Assembly (NCBI GenBank): GCA_027487845.1
Contig: JAIYCV010000037.1
Coordinates: forward strand, 88,500-152,499
Origin: Flammeovirgaceae bacterium
GTDB lineage: Bacteria; Bacteroidota; Bacteroidia; Cytophagales; Cyclobacteriaceae
Direction: 5' to 3'
DNA length: 64,000 bases
In this document: positions 35,161 through 44,720 of the stretch, piece after piece
How positions within the stretch are numbered: the first letter of the stretch is position 1
Layout of the letters: every line of letters starts with the position of its first letter
Translations under genes and position numbers: made by a program
The notes under the pieces: model-generated
What the model was told of the DNA's origin: nothing
Databases searched by the model: none
Seen by the model: the letters and a program-made list of their open reading frames with translations, nothing else

Positions 35161-37539
35161 TCATTCTGATTTCAATGACTGCGCGGGGTTCACGGTTGCT
35201 GCTTTATAAGACCTGTAACCCACAGTAAATACTGCAATAAAAAAGGTAATGCTCAAGCCTGAAATAAAAATCGTTGGCCCCAATTCAATCTTGTAAGCAA
35301 AACCATTAAGCCATTGATTCATTACGTACCATGCTGCTGGTGCGGCCAAGAGAAAACCAATTACAATTAGCTTCATATACTCTTTGGAAAAAGAAAACAC
35401 AATACTTTCAACAGACGCTCCTAATACTTTACGTACGCCAATCTCTTTCGTTTTTTGGTTTGCCATAAATGTGGCTAAGCCAAATAAGCCAAGACATCCT
35501 ATAAATATTGCTATGGAAGTAAAAACAGTTAGCAGAGTCGACATTTTTTCTTCGCGTTCATAAAAGTTTTTAATCTGTTCGTCCATAAACTGATAACCAA
35601 AAAGAAACTCAGGATAAGCAGCATCCCACTTTTGTTGAATCTGTTTTATAGTTTCCTGAAATTTCGCTTGGTTAACTTTTACCGATAAATTTCTGTATCC
35701 GCTAACCTGATTAAACATAATAGTTGCATCGATTGATTGGTGGAGAGAAACGGTATGAAAGTCCTTTACCACTCCAATTACTTCCGTCTTCTTGCTCCAA
35801 AAATCCAAGCGCTTTCCAAGCAAATCGCTTGGGTTATTATACCCAATCATTTTCGCTAGTTTTTCATTCACAATACAGCCCTGAACCGAGTCACGATCGG
35901 CAACGTTTTTTCCTGCGACCATCGTTAACTGATAGAGGGGAATGTACTTGTCGTCAATAGTTTTTACTTGAGTGCCGTATTCTTTGCCATCTTCGGTTTT
36001 AAAACCTGTGCCGCTTACGGAACCTGATGATGGAGGTGTATTGCTTAAACTCGCCATTTCAACACCCGGTATTCGGCTAATTTCATCGCGCAGTGTTTTA
36101 ACGGCTTTAGTATTAGGCAAGCCAATAGTAATAATCGCATCTTTTGCGAATCCCAATTTTTTGTTACGGAAGTAATTCATCTGACTTATCAATACAATAG
36201 TGCCTATGATAAAAAATTGTGAGATGCAGAATTGCAATACAACCAATGCCCTGCGTAACATAAAGCCCGATGAGTTTTTATTGCTTGTCTTATTTTTCAT
36301 GGCAGCAATGGGATCGAAACCAGATAGAACAAACGAGGGGTATAAACCAGAAAGCAATGATACAAGCACAAAGACACTAATCACGAATATCCACAAACCC
36401 CAATCGTTAGAAAAGTTTAGTTGAAGGCTCAAATCCAAAAAAGGATTCAAAAACCTCAACCCCATTTCTGCCACGCCTAAGCCAAGAACCATAGCAGCAA
36501 ATGAAACCAATGAGGCCTCGCCTAAGAACTGAATAATCAACTGGCTTCGTGTGCTGCCCATTGTTTTGCGAATAGACACTTCTTTTGATCGCTTAATAGC
36601 CTCGGCAGTTGATAGGTTTATGAAGTTGATGCAGGCAGTGATGATTAAAAAAAAGGCAATAACCCCAAACACGGAAAGCATTCCTTTGCTTACCGTATTG
36701 TAATTGTAATTGCCGAATCGATCATCATAATGGATTTCTGCAAACGGCTGAACAACAAACCGCTCATCTTCTGCATCATCGGCTAGGTATTTTTTTCCAA
36801 ATTCGGGCAAACGACTTTTGATTTTTTGAAGGTTGTCGTTGCCCTCTACTAAGATGTAACACTGTTCATCACTCGATATACTATGCCATCCACTCTTTTC
36901 ACGCTCAATTTTTATGGTAGCATAGGAAAGCATTATTTCAAAGGGCAGATCGGTGTTACTTGGAGCGTCTTCCATCAAGGCACTTACTTTATAATCTTTG
37001 AGCTCATACCTAAAAATCTCTCCAATGACATCCTCCTTACCAAAGTATTTTAGAGCTAATTTTTTTGAGATAACGGCCTCATTTGGTTCGTCCAACGCTT
37101 TAATTGCATTGCCAAGTAAAATCTTCCGATCGAAAATGTTGAAAAAGTTTGGTTCTATAAATGCGATTCCATGTCTCTCCTCATACTTTCTATAATCGCC
37201 CTTTTGCTTTGGTATGGAAATAACTCCTCCATTATCATATTGTATGTGGGTGACTTCTTTCGCTTCTGGAAAGTCAATTCTAAATGCGTCAGGTAAAACC
37301 GCAGGAATACCTGATTGATATTCTTTGCCACCGGAATTATTGTCATCAAATTCAGTGGCAATGCGGTAAATGCTTTCACTATTGGCATGAAACCGATCGA
37401 AATTATCAAGATGCCTTACAATCAAAAAAAGAATAAGGCTTGACGCGATGCCCAATGTTAGGCCGAATAAATTGATAGACGCACTGCCTTTGGATCGCAC
37501 CAAATTTCTGATGGCCGTAATGAAATAGTTTTTAAACAT
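35161..37539 (-). CDS. FtsX/MacB-type ABC permease, second of a tandem pair
   Basis: A 792-residue permease with two MacB_PCD/FtsX modules: a membrane helix at about 20-42, a periplasmic domain (about 45-275), three helices (about 280-405), another helix near 420-445, a second periplasmic domain (about 450-670), and three C-terminal helices (about 675-785). FtsX-typical loops are RSKEVSIRKTMGSTRSQLIIQFLGEAS and TKEIGVRKVLGASVESIVFSF. It is a close paralogue of the next permease, with closely similar C-terminal regions, and no ATPase gene is adjacent, so it must use one encoded elsewhere. The role may be export of antimicrobials, lipids or peptides. Confidence 0.88.
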   Translation of the reverse strand: MFKNYFITAIRNLVRSKGSASINLFGLTLGIASSLILFLIVRHLDNFDRFHANSESIYRIATEFDDNNSGGKEYQSGIPAVLPDAFRIDFPEAKEVTHIQYDNGGVISIPKQKGDYRKYEERHGIAFIEPNFFNIFDRKILLGNAIKALDEPNEAVISKKLALKYFGKEDVIGEIFRYELKDYKVSALMEDAPSNTDLPFEIMLSYATIKIEREKSGWHSISSDEQCYILVEGNDNLQKIKSRLPEFGKKYLADDAEDERFVVQPFAEIHYDDRFGNYNYNTVSKGMLSVFGVIAFFLIITACINFINLSTAEAIKRSKEVSIRKTMGSTRSQLIIQFLGEASLVSFAAMVLGLGVAEMGLRFLNPFLDLSLQLNFSNDWGLWIFVISVFVLVSLLSGLYPSFVLSGFDPIAAMKNKTSNKNSSGFMLRRALVVLQFCISQFFIIGTIVLISQMNYFRNKKLGFAKDAIITIGLPNTKAVKTLRDEISRIPGVEMASLSNTPPSSGSVSGTGFKTEDGKEYGTQVKTIDDKYIPLYQLTMVAGKNVADRDSVQGCIVNEKLAKMIGYNNPSDLLGKRLDFWSKKTEVIGVVKDFHTVSLHQSIDATIMFNQVSGYRNLSVKVNQAKFQETIKQIQQKWDAAYPEFLFGYQFMDEQIKNFYEREEKMSTLLTVFTSIAIFIGCLGLFGLATFMANQKTKEIGVRKVLGASVESIVFSFSKEYMKLIVIGFLLAAPAAWYVMNQWLNGFAYKIELGPTIFISGLSITFFIAVFTVGYRSYKAATVNPAQSLKSE

Positions 37540-37587
37540 ATAATCTCATTTTTTATTTAAGGGATTAATCTGATTTTGGTAAACTGC

Positions 37588-39993
37588 TTATTCTGATTTT
37601 AAAGACTTTGCCGGATTGACCGTTGCCGCCTTAAATGATCGATACCCAACTGTTGCCAGTGCAATAAGAAATGTAACGCCAAGCCCGGCAATAAAAATTG
37701 TTGGACCCAGGGTAATCTTATAGGCAAAGTCTTTGAGCCACTGGTTCATAACGTACCAAGAAGCTGGCGCAGCCAAGCCAAAGCCAATCAGGATAAGTAT
37801 CACGTACTCTTTCGAGAAAAGCAACACGATGTTTTGAACAGATGCTCCTAGTACTTTCCGCACTCCTATTTCCTTTGTTTTCTGGTTTGCCATAAAAGTT
37901 GCTAGCCCAAATAAACCCAAACATCCAATAAAAATAGCAATGGAAGTGAAGACAGCAAGTAGAGTAGACATCTTTTGTTCGCGATCATAAAATTCTTTGA
38001 TCTCTTCATCCAAAAATTTGTAGGAGAAAATGAAGTTTGGATAGGTAGCTTCCCACTTTTGTTGAACTTGTTGGATTGTTTTCTTCAACTCAACAGGATT
38101 AACTTTCAGTGATAATGTTTGATATCTGCGAATACGGTTGTACAAAAGTGTGGCTTCAATGGGCTCGTGTAATGACATGGTGTGAAAATCTTTTATAACT
38201 CCCACAACAGGTAAAATTGCTCCATTAAAGTTGATGTTCTTTCCAACAATATCTTGCGGATTAGTGTAACCCACCATGTTTACAAGTTTTTCATTGGCCA
38301 GAAAACCACGCGCGGTATCTAAGTCCAGCAGATTACTACCGGCAATTAATTTCAAATCATATAAATCTAAATAATTAGCGTCTGCTATTTTGATTTGAGT
38401 GCCGTATCGCTCCTCTTTTCCTTCCATTGAGAAATCAGTAGATTGAACTTTACCTGAGGACGGTGGCGTATTGCTCAAACTCGCTAATTCAATTCCTTGC
38501 AGTCGCATAATCTCGTCTCGCAACGTGCGCATTTTGCTTGATGCACCTTTAAAGCCGGAGCCTTCATTTTCGGGAATAGCAATGGTGACGATCGCATCTT
38601 TTCTAAAACCCAACTCTTTATTCGCAAAATAATTCATCTGGCTAACCAACACGATCGTTCCAATGATAAAAAATTGTGAGATGAAAAATTGCAACACCAC
38701 TAACCCCCTCCGTAGAAAATAGCCCGAAGAGTTTTTAGCGTTGGTTTGGTTCTTAATCGCAAATACGGGTTTGAAACCAGAAACGACTAGCGATGGGTAT
38801 AGCCCCGAAAGTATACCTACAAATGCGGTAACGCCAACAAGAAAAATCCAGAGCCCTTTGTCGTGAGATAGATTAAGTGATAAGTTCAATTCTAAAAATG
38901 GGTTAAGAAATCCAAGGCCAAGTTGCGCAATTCCAATTGCTAAAAAGACGGCAAAAAGTGTTACCAAGCTTGACTCTCCCAAAAATTGAGTGACCAATTG
39001 ACCACGCGAACTACCTAATGTCTTACGAATGCCTACTTCCTTTAAGCGCTTGATAGACTCTGCTGTAACTAGGTTGATAAAATTGATGCACGCTGTGATA
39101 ATCAGAAATAGTGCGATTACAGTTAATGCACCTAACATTTGCTTGCTAATGGTATTGTAATTGTAATTTCCATAGCGTTCATCAAAATGAATATCTGATA
39201 ATGGTTGCATTTCGTAGATTACATTGTCCTTGTTTTCGCCATAATACTTTTTAACAAATTCAGGAAGTCGCCTTTCAATCTCTTTAATGCTGGCATCTTT
39301 TTTTAATAGGAAGTAGCAATGTTCATCACTCCATATACCTTTCCACCCCACCTCATCTCTTTCCTTTTTTATTGTTGCCAAAGAAAGAATCACATCAAAA
39401 GGCAAATCGGTATTTATGGGGGCATCGTCAATAATTGCGGTAACTCTAAAATCTCTGCTCTCGAAATTTAGTACTTCGCCAATGGCATCGGTTTTTCCAA
39501 AATACTTGATCGCTGATTTCGCAGACAGCACTGCCTCGTTAGGCTCATCTAATCCTTTCTCCACATCGCCCATCAAAATTTTACGATTAAACACTTTGAA
39601 GAAATTAGGCTGCGTATACACCACTCCTTTCTTCTCTTCAAATTTTTTTGACTCACCTTTTGATTGCGGAATTGATATGAGCGAACCATTGCCTCGGTAA
39701 GATGTAAACACGACTTGCTCGGCTTCCGGAAAGTCATTTCTAAAAGCATCGGGCAAGGCGGGGGCCACGCCAACTGAATAAAACCTTTCTTGGTTACCGT
39801 CCGAACTTGAAACCACACGATAAATCCGATCACCGTTGTTGTGAAAGTTATCAAAACTCGACTGTTGACGAATTAACAAGAACAAAATCAAGCTGGTGGT
39901 TACACCAAGCGTAAGCCCAGAGAGGTTTATTAGCGTGCTTGTTTTTGATCTCCAAAGATTTCTAAAAGCCGTGGTCAGGTAATTCTTTATCAT
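37588..39993 (-). CDS. FtsX/MacB-type ABC permease, first of a tandem pair
   Basis: 801 residues with the same two-module architecture as its downstream paralogue (MacB_PCD and FtsX domains; N-terminal helix about 20-42, C-terminal helices about 680-795). Shared stretches include TKEIGVRKVLGAS near the C-terminus and KEVGIRKTLGSSRGQLVTQFLGES in the middle. The gap to the second permease is 48 bp. Such tandem 800-residue permeases are abundant in Cytophagales and usually stand without an ATPase. A quasi-palindrome is present upstream (40140-40161). Confidence 0.88.
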   Translation of the reverse strand: MIKNYLTTAFRNLWRSKTSTLINLSGLTLGVTTSLILFLLIRQQSSFDNFHNNGDRIYRVVSSSDGNQERFYSVGVAPALPDAFRNDFPEAEQVVFTSYRGNGSLISIPQSKGESKKFEEKKGVVYTQPNFFKVFNRKILMGDVEKGLDEPNEAVLSAKSAIKYFGKTDAIGEVLNFESRDFRVTAIIDDAPINTDLPFDVILSLATIKKERDEVGWKGIWSDEHCYFLLKKDASIKEIERRLPEFVKKYYGENKDNVIYEMQPLSDIHFDERYGNYNYNTISKQMLGALTVIALFLIITACINFINLVTAESIKRLKEVGIRKTLGSSRGQLVTQFLGESSLVTLFAVFLAIGIAQLGLGFLNPFLELNLSLNLSHDKGLWIFLVGVTAFVGILSGLYPSLVVSGFKPVFAIKNQTNAKNSSGYFLRRGLVVLQFFISQFFIIGTIVLVSQMNYFANKELGFRKDAIVTIAIPENEGSGFKGASSKMRTLRDEIMRLQGIELASLSNTPPSSGKVQSTDFSMEGKEERYGTQIKIADANYLDLYDLKLIAGSNLLDLDTARGFLANEKLVNMVGYTNPQDIVGKNINFNGAILPVVGVIKDFHTMSLHEPIEATLLYNRIRRYQTLSLKVNPVELKKTIQQVQQKWEATYPNFIFSYKFLDEEIKEFYDREQKMSTLLAVFTSIAIFIGCLGLFGLATFMANQKTKEIGVRKVLGASVQNIVLLFSKEYVILILIGFGLAAPASWYVMNQWLKDFAYKITLGPTIFIAGLGVTFLIALATVGYRSFKAATVNPAKSLKSE

Positions 39994-40139
39994 AAAAATA
40001 TAGGCTTATGAACTGGTTAGATTAAATCAGTATTGAAATAGTTGAAAGCTAACAGCCAATATTGATGCCATTGAAAAAACGTCTTGAAATGGGGCGGAAA
40101 CAAATACTTCGCTGCTTGTTGATGTACGCATCCGTATCA

Positions 40140-40161
40140 AGCTGTCCGCAGGCGAACGGCT
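40140..40161. promoter_or_regulatory. operator-like imperfect palindrome upstream of the permease pair
   Basis: Ten-bp arms AGCTGTCCGC / GCGAACGGCT with a 2-bp spacer and two mismatches (8 of 10 pairs). It lies between the divergent permease gene and the small Cys-rich gene. A repressor or activator site is possible but not shown. Confidence 0.3.
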
Positions 40162-40180
40162 GAATCTTTTCTGATAATTG

Positions 40181-40209
40181 TTTGTTTTGGCTTTACTTCG
40201 TTAAATTTG
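40181..40209 (+). promoter_or_regulatory. possible promoter of the small Cys-rich protein gene
   Basis: TTTG (40181-40184), 17-bp spacer, TAAATTTG (40202-40209), 4 bp before the ATG at 40214, giving an extremely short leader. Confidence 0.45.
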
Positions 40210-40213
40210 AATT

Positions 40214-40384
40214 ATGATTCAGCAGGCAATCATCATTTTACTTTTTTCGGGAGCGGTGTTCTTTGTAGTGAGGATGGTTTACAAATCCTTTCAAACTAAA
40301 ACGGGCTGTTCTACTGGCTGTGCCAAGTGCGGTGCAGTTGATTTTGATAAAATCGAGCAGCAGCTAAAAGAAAAGGGCATCTAG
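40214..40384 (+). CDS. 56-residue Cys-rich membrane protein, FeoB-associated-like
   Basis: A complete short frame from ATG 40214 to TAG 40384. The N-terminal helix (about 5-22, AIIILLFSGAVFFVVRMVYK) is followed by GCSTGCAKCGAVDFDKIEQQ, i.e. three cysteines in a C-x3-C-x2-C pattern. This resembles the small FeoB-associated Cys-rich membrane proteins of Bacteroidota, but no feoAB gene is nearby, so the link is only by similarity. It lies 1 bp before the end of the convergent radical SAM gene. Confidence 0.65.
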   Translation: MIQQAIIILLFSGAVFFVVRMVYKSFQTKTGCSTGCAKCGAVDFDKIEQQLKEKGI

Positions 40385-40385
40385 A

Positions 40386-41408
40386 TTAAGCCCACACTTT
40401 AGTTCCCTCGGTGCAATTTCTGCACATCTCTATCTCGCTTCTTGACCTCAAAAGTGACGCTCTGAATTGATTGTATTTATCGCCTTCCCAAATTTCCTTA
40501 AATGTATTTTTGGTTAAATCACCCAACACATAGTGCGCATCTTTATCGAAACAGCATGGCACTACTTTGCCATCCCAGGTGATCACGCAACTATGCCACA
40601 TTTTCCAGCAATGGTCTAGCAATTTATTTTTGATTGAATAAGTGCCGTTATCATTTTTGCGGTATCTCGAATATTGATCAATAGAAGGTATAAACTCAGA
40701 ACCGTTTTCGTAATCATAAATCTGTGCAGTCTTCAATGCCACTTCATCCACACCAAGTTCGTGTGCTAGTTTTTTTACTTCATCAATTTGATGTTCGTTT
40801 TGCTTTACGACCAAAAATTGAAAGATAACATGTGGCGTTTGCGACTTCAATTCTTTTTTGAGACGGACGATGTTTTTTGTACCTTGAATGACTTTCTCCA
40901 GCTTGCCGCCCACGCGATACGATTCATATGTTTCTTGCGTAGTTCCATCAATCGAAATTATTAATCGGTCTAAACCAGACTCTATCGTTTTTCTGGACGC
41001 TTGTTCTGTTAAATAATGCCCATTGGTTGAAGTAGCTGTATAAATTCCTTTTGTGGCAGCGTACTTCACCATATCCAAGAAAGAAGTATTTAAATAGGGT
41101 TCACCCTGAAAGTAGAAAATTAAGTAAGGAAGAGTGGGTGCCAGTTGATCGATTAGATGAGTAAACAAATCTTGTTTGAGCATACCTGTTGGTCGCGTAA
41201 AAGAACGAAGGCCACTGGGGCATTCGGGGCAGCGCAAATTACAGGAAGTAGTGGGTTCTATTGAAATGCTCATAGGCATTCCGCGATGATGGGGTTTACC
41301 TAGGGCTTTAGATTGATAATAACTGCTTACTAATTGCAACGCATTGAAGCCGCGCTTCACGTTTAGCTTACTAACGAAATTTAATCCGTCTTTTAGGTTG
41401 CGGTTCAT
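40386..41408 (-). CDS. radical SAM/SPASM protein
   Basis: 340 residues. The radical SAM cluster motif C-x3-C-x2-C is at Cys56, Cys60 and Cys63 (EPTTSCNLRCPECPSG), with the SAM-binding FYFQGEPYLN and TSTNGHYLT blocks downstream. The C-terminal SPASM domain has cysteines in HCWKMWHSCVITWDGKVVPCCFD and CRNCTEG, likely binding auxiliary Fe-S clusters. Family members modify peptides, sugars or other envelope components; no precursor peptide gene is seen nearby, so the substrate is unknown. Confidence 0.88.
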   Translation of the reverse strand: MNRNLKDGLNFVSKLNVKRGFNALQLVSSYYQSKALGKPHHRGMPMSISIEPTTSCNLRCPECPSGLRSFTRPTGMLKQDLFTHLIDQLAPTLPYLIFYFQGEPYLNTSFLDMVKYAATKGIYTATSTNGHYLTEQASRKTIESGLDRLIISIDGTTQETYESYRVGGKLEKVIQGTKNIVRLKKELKSQTPHVIFQFLVVKQNEHQIDEVKKLAHELGVDEVALKTAQIYDYENGSEFIPSIDQYSRYRKNDNGTYSIKNKLLDHCWKMWHSCVITWDGKVVPCCFDKDAHYVLGDLTKNTFKEIWEGDKYNQFRASLLRSRSEIEMCRNCTEGTKVWA

Positions 41409-41494
41409 AAACTGAATGCTGGAAAATTATCGTTTGGTAAGCGAATGTTTTATCTTTCCGATGTAAAAATAGGCATTAGTTCCAAGAACAAAGT

Positions 41495-42694
41495 ATGCGC
41501 AAATTTATCTTATTCGCTTGTCTTCTTGTTTCGTTGTATGCGAAAGCTCAGAATACAATTTTATCGCCCTCGGCCACCATATCAATAATCACACTAGGGC
41601 CTGACCCCAACGAGTTGTATGCCGCATTCGGCCACAGTGCAATTAGAGTTTATGACTCCCTTAACGGAATGGATTATGCCTTCAACTATGGCGTTTTCGA
41701 CTTTAATCAGCCAAATTTCTATCTCAACTTTGCTAGGGGATTTTTATACTATAAACTGGGTGTATCGTATTATAAAGATTTTAAAGATGCGTATATTTTC
41801 TACAACCGCTTTATTCATGAACAGACACTTAATCTTACCACAGCCCAAAAGCAAAGGCTGTTTGATTTCTTAGTTTGGAACTCAAGGCCTGAAAATCAAA
41901 CCTATCGCTACGATTATTATCATAATAACTGCGCCACCAAAATTAGGGATGTACTTACAGAACAACTTGGTTCCGATTTAAAATGGGATAGTGCTTTCTT
42001 AAAACCAGAGCAGTCATTTCGGCAAAAAACAAATGAATATTTAGATCCCTTGCCTTGGGGCGATTTGGGTATAGACATCTGTTTGGGTTCGCCCATTGAT
42101 CGAAAAATGTCGGCCTACGAATACCTATTTCTACCCGATTATGTCGAAAGTTTCGTGGCAAAAGCAAAAGTTAAGAACGACTCTGTTTTAGTGCCTTTAG
42201 CTTCTCAAACCAACGTGGTGTTTAATCCCAATCCGGTCGAAATAACAACCAGTTTTGTTCACCCTTGGATTGCATTCGGTGGTTTGTTCTTGATTGCTGC
42301 GGCAATCAGTTGGCGCGATTGGAAAAGAAAGAGAGTAAGCAAATGGTTTGATGCTATTCTTTTCGGTATCTGTGGTTTGATTGGGATTCTGCTAGCCTCG
42401 CTCTGGGCATTCACCGATCACCATGATGCCGCCAGAAATTTTAACTTGCTATGGGCGTTTCCTTTACATTTAGTTGGAGCTTTGTTTCTTATAATAGGCG
42501 GAAAATCAAAAAAATTTGTCACCCCCTATTTTACTTTCACTTACTACGTCACAATAGCATCTATCTTACTTTTATGGATTGGCCAGCCGCAAGAACTGAA
42601 TCCATTTTTGTTCCCCATCTTGCTCATGATGTTATTGAGATCGGTTCTCATATCAACCGTTCTCAAAAAATCAATTTCTCAAAACTACAAATGA
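41495..42694 (+). CDS. DUF4105 (Lnb-like) membrane protein
   Basis: 399 residues: a Sec signal peptide (1-18, FILFACLLVSLYAKA), then a periplasmic DUF4105 domain (about 25-220) with GPDPNELYAAFGHSAIRVYD, YAFNYGVFDF and the HNNCATKIRD motif whose Cys and His are typical of this papain-like fold, and a C-terminal membrane part with about five helices (about 250-390). In other bacteria Lnb-type proteins remove fatty acyl chains from, or transfer them between, lipoproteins; that assignment is by family only. The 3' end overlaps that of lpdA by 10 bp. Confidence 0.85.
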   Translation: MRKFILFACLLVSLYAKAQNTILSPSATISIITLGPDPNELYAAFGHSAIRVYDSLNGMDYAFNYGVFDFNQPNFYLNFARGFLYYKLGVSYYKDFKDAYIFYNRFIHEQTLNLTTAQKQRLFDFLVWNSRPENQTYRYDYYHNNCATKIRDVLTEQLGSDLKWDSAFLKPEQSFRQKTNEYLDPLPWGDLGIDICLGSPIDRKMSAYEYLFLPDYVESFVAKAKVKNDSVLVPLASQTNVVFNPNPVEITTSFVHPWIAFGGLFLIAAAISWRDWKRKRVSKWFDAILFGICGLIGILLASLWAFTDHHDAARNFNLLWAFPLHLVGALFLIIGGKSKKFVTPYFTFTYYVTIASILLLWIGQPQELNPFLFPILLMMLLRSVLISTVLKKSISQNYK

Positions 42695-44085
42695 ATAGGT
42701 CTATTTGCGGTTGCCGCTAAGCAAGCCTCTTTTACCGCCTCCATGTAAGTAGGGTGTGCATGGCTCATTCTTGCCACATCTTCCGCTGCCGCACGGAATT
42801 CCATAGCCACTACACCAGCGGCTATCATATCAGCCGCGCGGGCACCGATGATATGAACTCCCAAAATTTCATCGGTACTTTTATCGGCAAGAATTTTTAC
42901 CAGCCCGTCCATATCCATACTAGCGCGCGCCCTTCCTAATGCTTTATAAGGGAAGCTCCCCACTTTATAAGCTTTCCCATCGGCCTTTAATTGCTCTTCG
43001 GTATAGCCCACGCTGGCCACCTCCGGCCACGTATAAACTACTCCGGGAATTAGTAAATAATTGATGTGTGGTTTCTGTCCTGCAATTTGCTCTGCCACCA
43101 TCACCCCTTCTTCTTCTGCCTTATGGGCAAGCATTGCACCACGGACTACATCACCAATAGCGTAGATGTTATCTGCCTTGGTTTTAAGATGATCGTCTAC
43201 AACGATTTTCCCACGATCCAATTCAATGCCTACTTTATCCAAGCCCAATCCCTCGGTGAAAGGTCTTCGTCCAACACTTACTAAACAGTAATCTCCCTTT
43301 AATTCAATTGCTTCACCACCGTTCTTTGGTTCAGCTTTTAATACAACTTCATCACCCGTGTTAACAACCGATGTTACTTTATGGCCTAGGTAAAAATCCA
43401 TGCCCAACTTTTTGGTCGATTTTAAAAGTTCCTTGCCCATTGTTCCGTCCATAGTAGGAATCAAACTGTCCATAAACTCTACCACCGAAACTTTAGTGCC
43501 TATCCGCGCATAAACTGAACCCAGTTCCATCCCAATCACACCTCCACCCACGATAATCATACTTTTTGGAACTTCCTTTATTTCGAGTGCTTCGGTGCTA
43601 GATATGATTCTCTTCTTATCAAAAGGGGCAAACGGAAGTGGTGTGGGTTTAGAGCCTGTGGCTATGATAATCTTATCGCCTGTTATGGAAGTCTCCTTGC
43701 CATCACTGGCTGTTATCTTGATTGTGTTTTTATCTACAAATGAGCCAACACCTTGAAGCACGTCTATTTTGTTTTTCTTCATCAGGAAAGCAATGCCATC
43801 TACGTTGGCTTTAACAACGCCTGCCTTACGTGAAATCATCTGAGGCATGTTCACCTTAGGATCAGTAATATCAATGCCATGCTCCTCAAACGTATGGGTG
43901 GCGTTGTGGAAATGCTCGGATGAATCTAACAATGCCTTGGAAGGAATGCATCCAACATTAAGGCAAGTGCCACCCAATGTGGGATATTTTTCTATGATCG
44001 CGGTTTTAAATCCAAGTTGAGCACTTCGGATAGCGGCCACATAGCCTCCAGGGCCTGAACCAATTACGATAACATTGTATTGCAT
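42685..44085 (-). CDS. lpdA: dihydrolipoyl dehydrogenase (E3)
   Basis: The FAD- and NAD-dependent E3 subunit that reoxidises the dihydrolipoyl groups of 2-oxo-acid dehydrogenases. Features are the FAD-binding GSGPGGYVAAI (near 8-18), the redox-active disulfide GGTCLNVGCIPSK (about 38-50), the NAD-binding GGGVIGMELGSVYARIG, and the C-terminal HAHPTYMEAVKEA with the active-site His. The 466-residue length is normal. It ends the sucA-sucB-envelope-lpdA run on the minus strand, fitting its role in the 2-oxoglutarate dehydrogenase complex. Confidence 0.96.
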   Translation of the reverse strand: MQYNVIVIGSGPGGYVAAIRSAQLGFKTAIIEKYPTLGGTCLNVGCIPSKALLDSSEHFHNATHTFEEHGIDITDPKVNMPQMISRKAGVVKANVDGIAFLMKKNKIDVLQGVGSFVDKNTIKITASDGKETSITGDKIIIATGSKPTPLPFAPFDKKRIISSTEALEIKEVPKSMIIVGGGVIGMELGSVYARIGTKVSVVEFMDSLIPTMDGTMGKELLKSTKKLGMDFYLGHKVTSVVNTGDEVVLKAEPKNGGEAIELKGDYCLVSVGRRPFTEGLGLDKVGIELDRGKIVVDDHLKTKADNIYAIGDVVRGAMLAHKAEEEGVMVAEQIAGQKPHINYLLIPGVVYTWPEVASVGYTEEQLKADGKAYKVGSFPYKALGRARASMDMDGLVKILADKSTDEILGVHIIGARAADMIAAGVVAMEFRAAAEDVARMSHAHPTYMEAVKEACLAATANRPIHL

Positions 44086-44096
44086 AATGTGGGTTA

Positions 44097-44720
44097 TTAA
44101 TTAATTTTATATAGTAATCTGACAGCAATGCGTTGGAAAAAAAGCTCTGGGGAAGGTATTAGATAACCTATGCCTGGAGCGGAATACGATTTAAAACTTT
44201 TCTTTTCAAATGCATTTAACGGAATTGGTAGCCTCAGCTGTGGAATAAGAAATAGTTTAGGAAGTAGCTGAAACTTATAATCGATAGAAGGTTCTATAAA
44301 GAAAATTTTATCATTAGTTGACTCCTCATAAGTATAATCACCAAAGTACTTTCCTACAAAAGTAGTTTTACCCGTCTCTTTATAATTACTATAACCTACT
44401 GCTAAGCCTACATCGAAATTTGTTTGATTACCTAGTTCCTTTCTAACTCCTAGTCTAATATAGTTTCCAGCGCAATTGTACTTGATATTCTCAAAAATTT
44501 CATTCTTGGAAATATCAGAGATTCCAAAGGCCGCGTCTAATGTAAAACCGTTTTTGATCCCGTAAACTAAGGATGGTTCAAACGTAAAACCTTGATCAAA
44601 ATAAATGGGCAATGATCTTAATAAATCAATACCTAAGAAAAAATCTCTGGGCTTAAACTGCGAAAAGCAATTTGCAAGAGAACTTAGCAAAAGGGCTATT
44701 ACAATTGCTAATCTAATCAT
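44097..44720 (-). CDS. outer-membrane-like protein, DUF6048-like
   Basis: 207 residues with a Sec signal peptide (1-20, LAIVIALLLSSLANCFSQ). The mature part has repeated amphipathic strands (FFLGIDLLRSLPIYFDQGFTFEPSLVYGI, NYIRLGVRKELGNQTNFDVGLAVGYSNY) ending with an aromatic strand, consistent with an outer-membrane barrel. The arrangement of blocks resembles DUF6048. It overlaps the preceding lipoprotein-like gene by 8 bp and lies between sucB and lpdA, an insertion of envelope genes into a metabolic operon. Confidence 0.6.
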   Translation of the reverse strand: MIRLAIVIALLLSSLANCFSQFKPRDFFLGIDLLRSLPIYFDQGFTFEPSLVYGIKNGFTLDAAFGISDISKNEIFENIKYNCAGNYIRLGVRKELGNQTNFDVGLAVGYSNYKETGKTTFVGKYFGDYTYEESTNDKIFFIEPSIDYKFQLLPKLFLIPQLRLPIPLNAFEKKSFKSYSAPGIGYLIPSPELFFQRIAVRLLYKIN

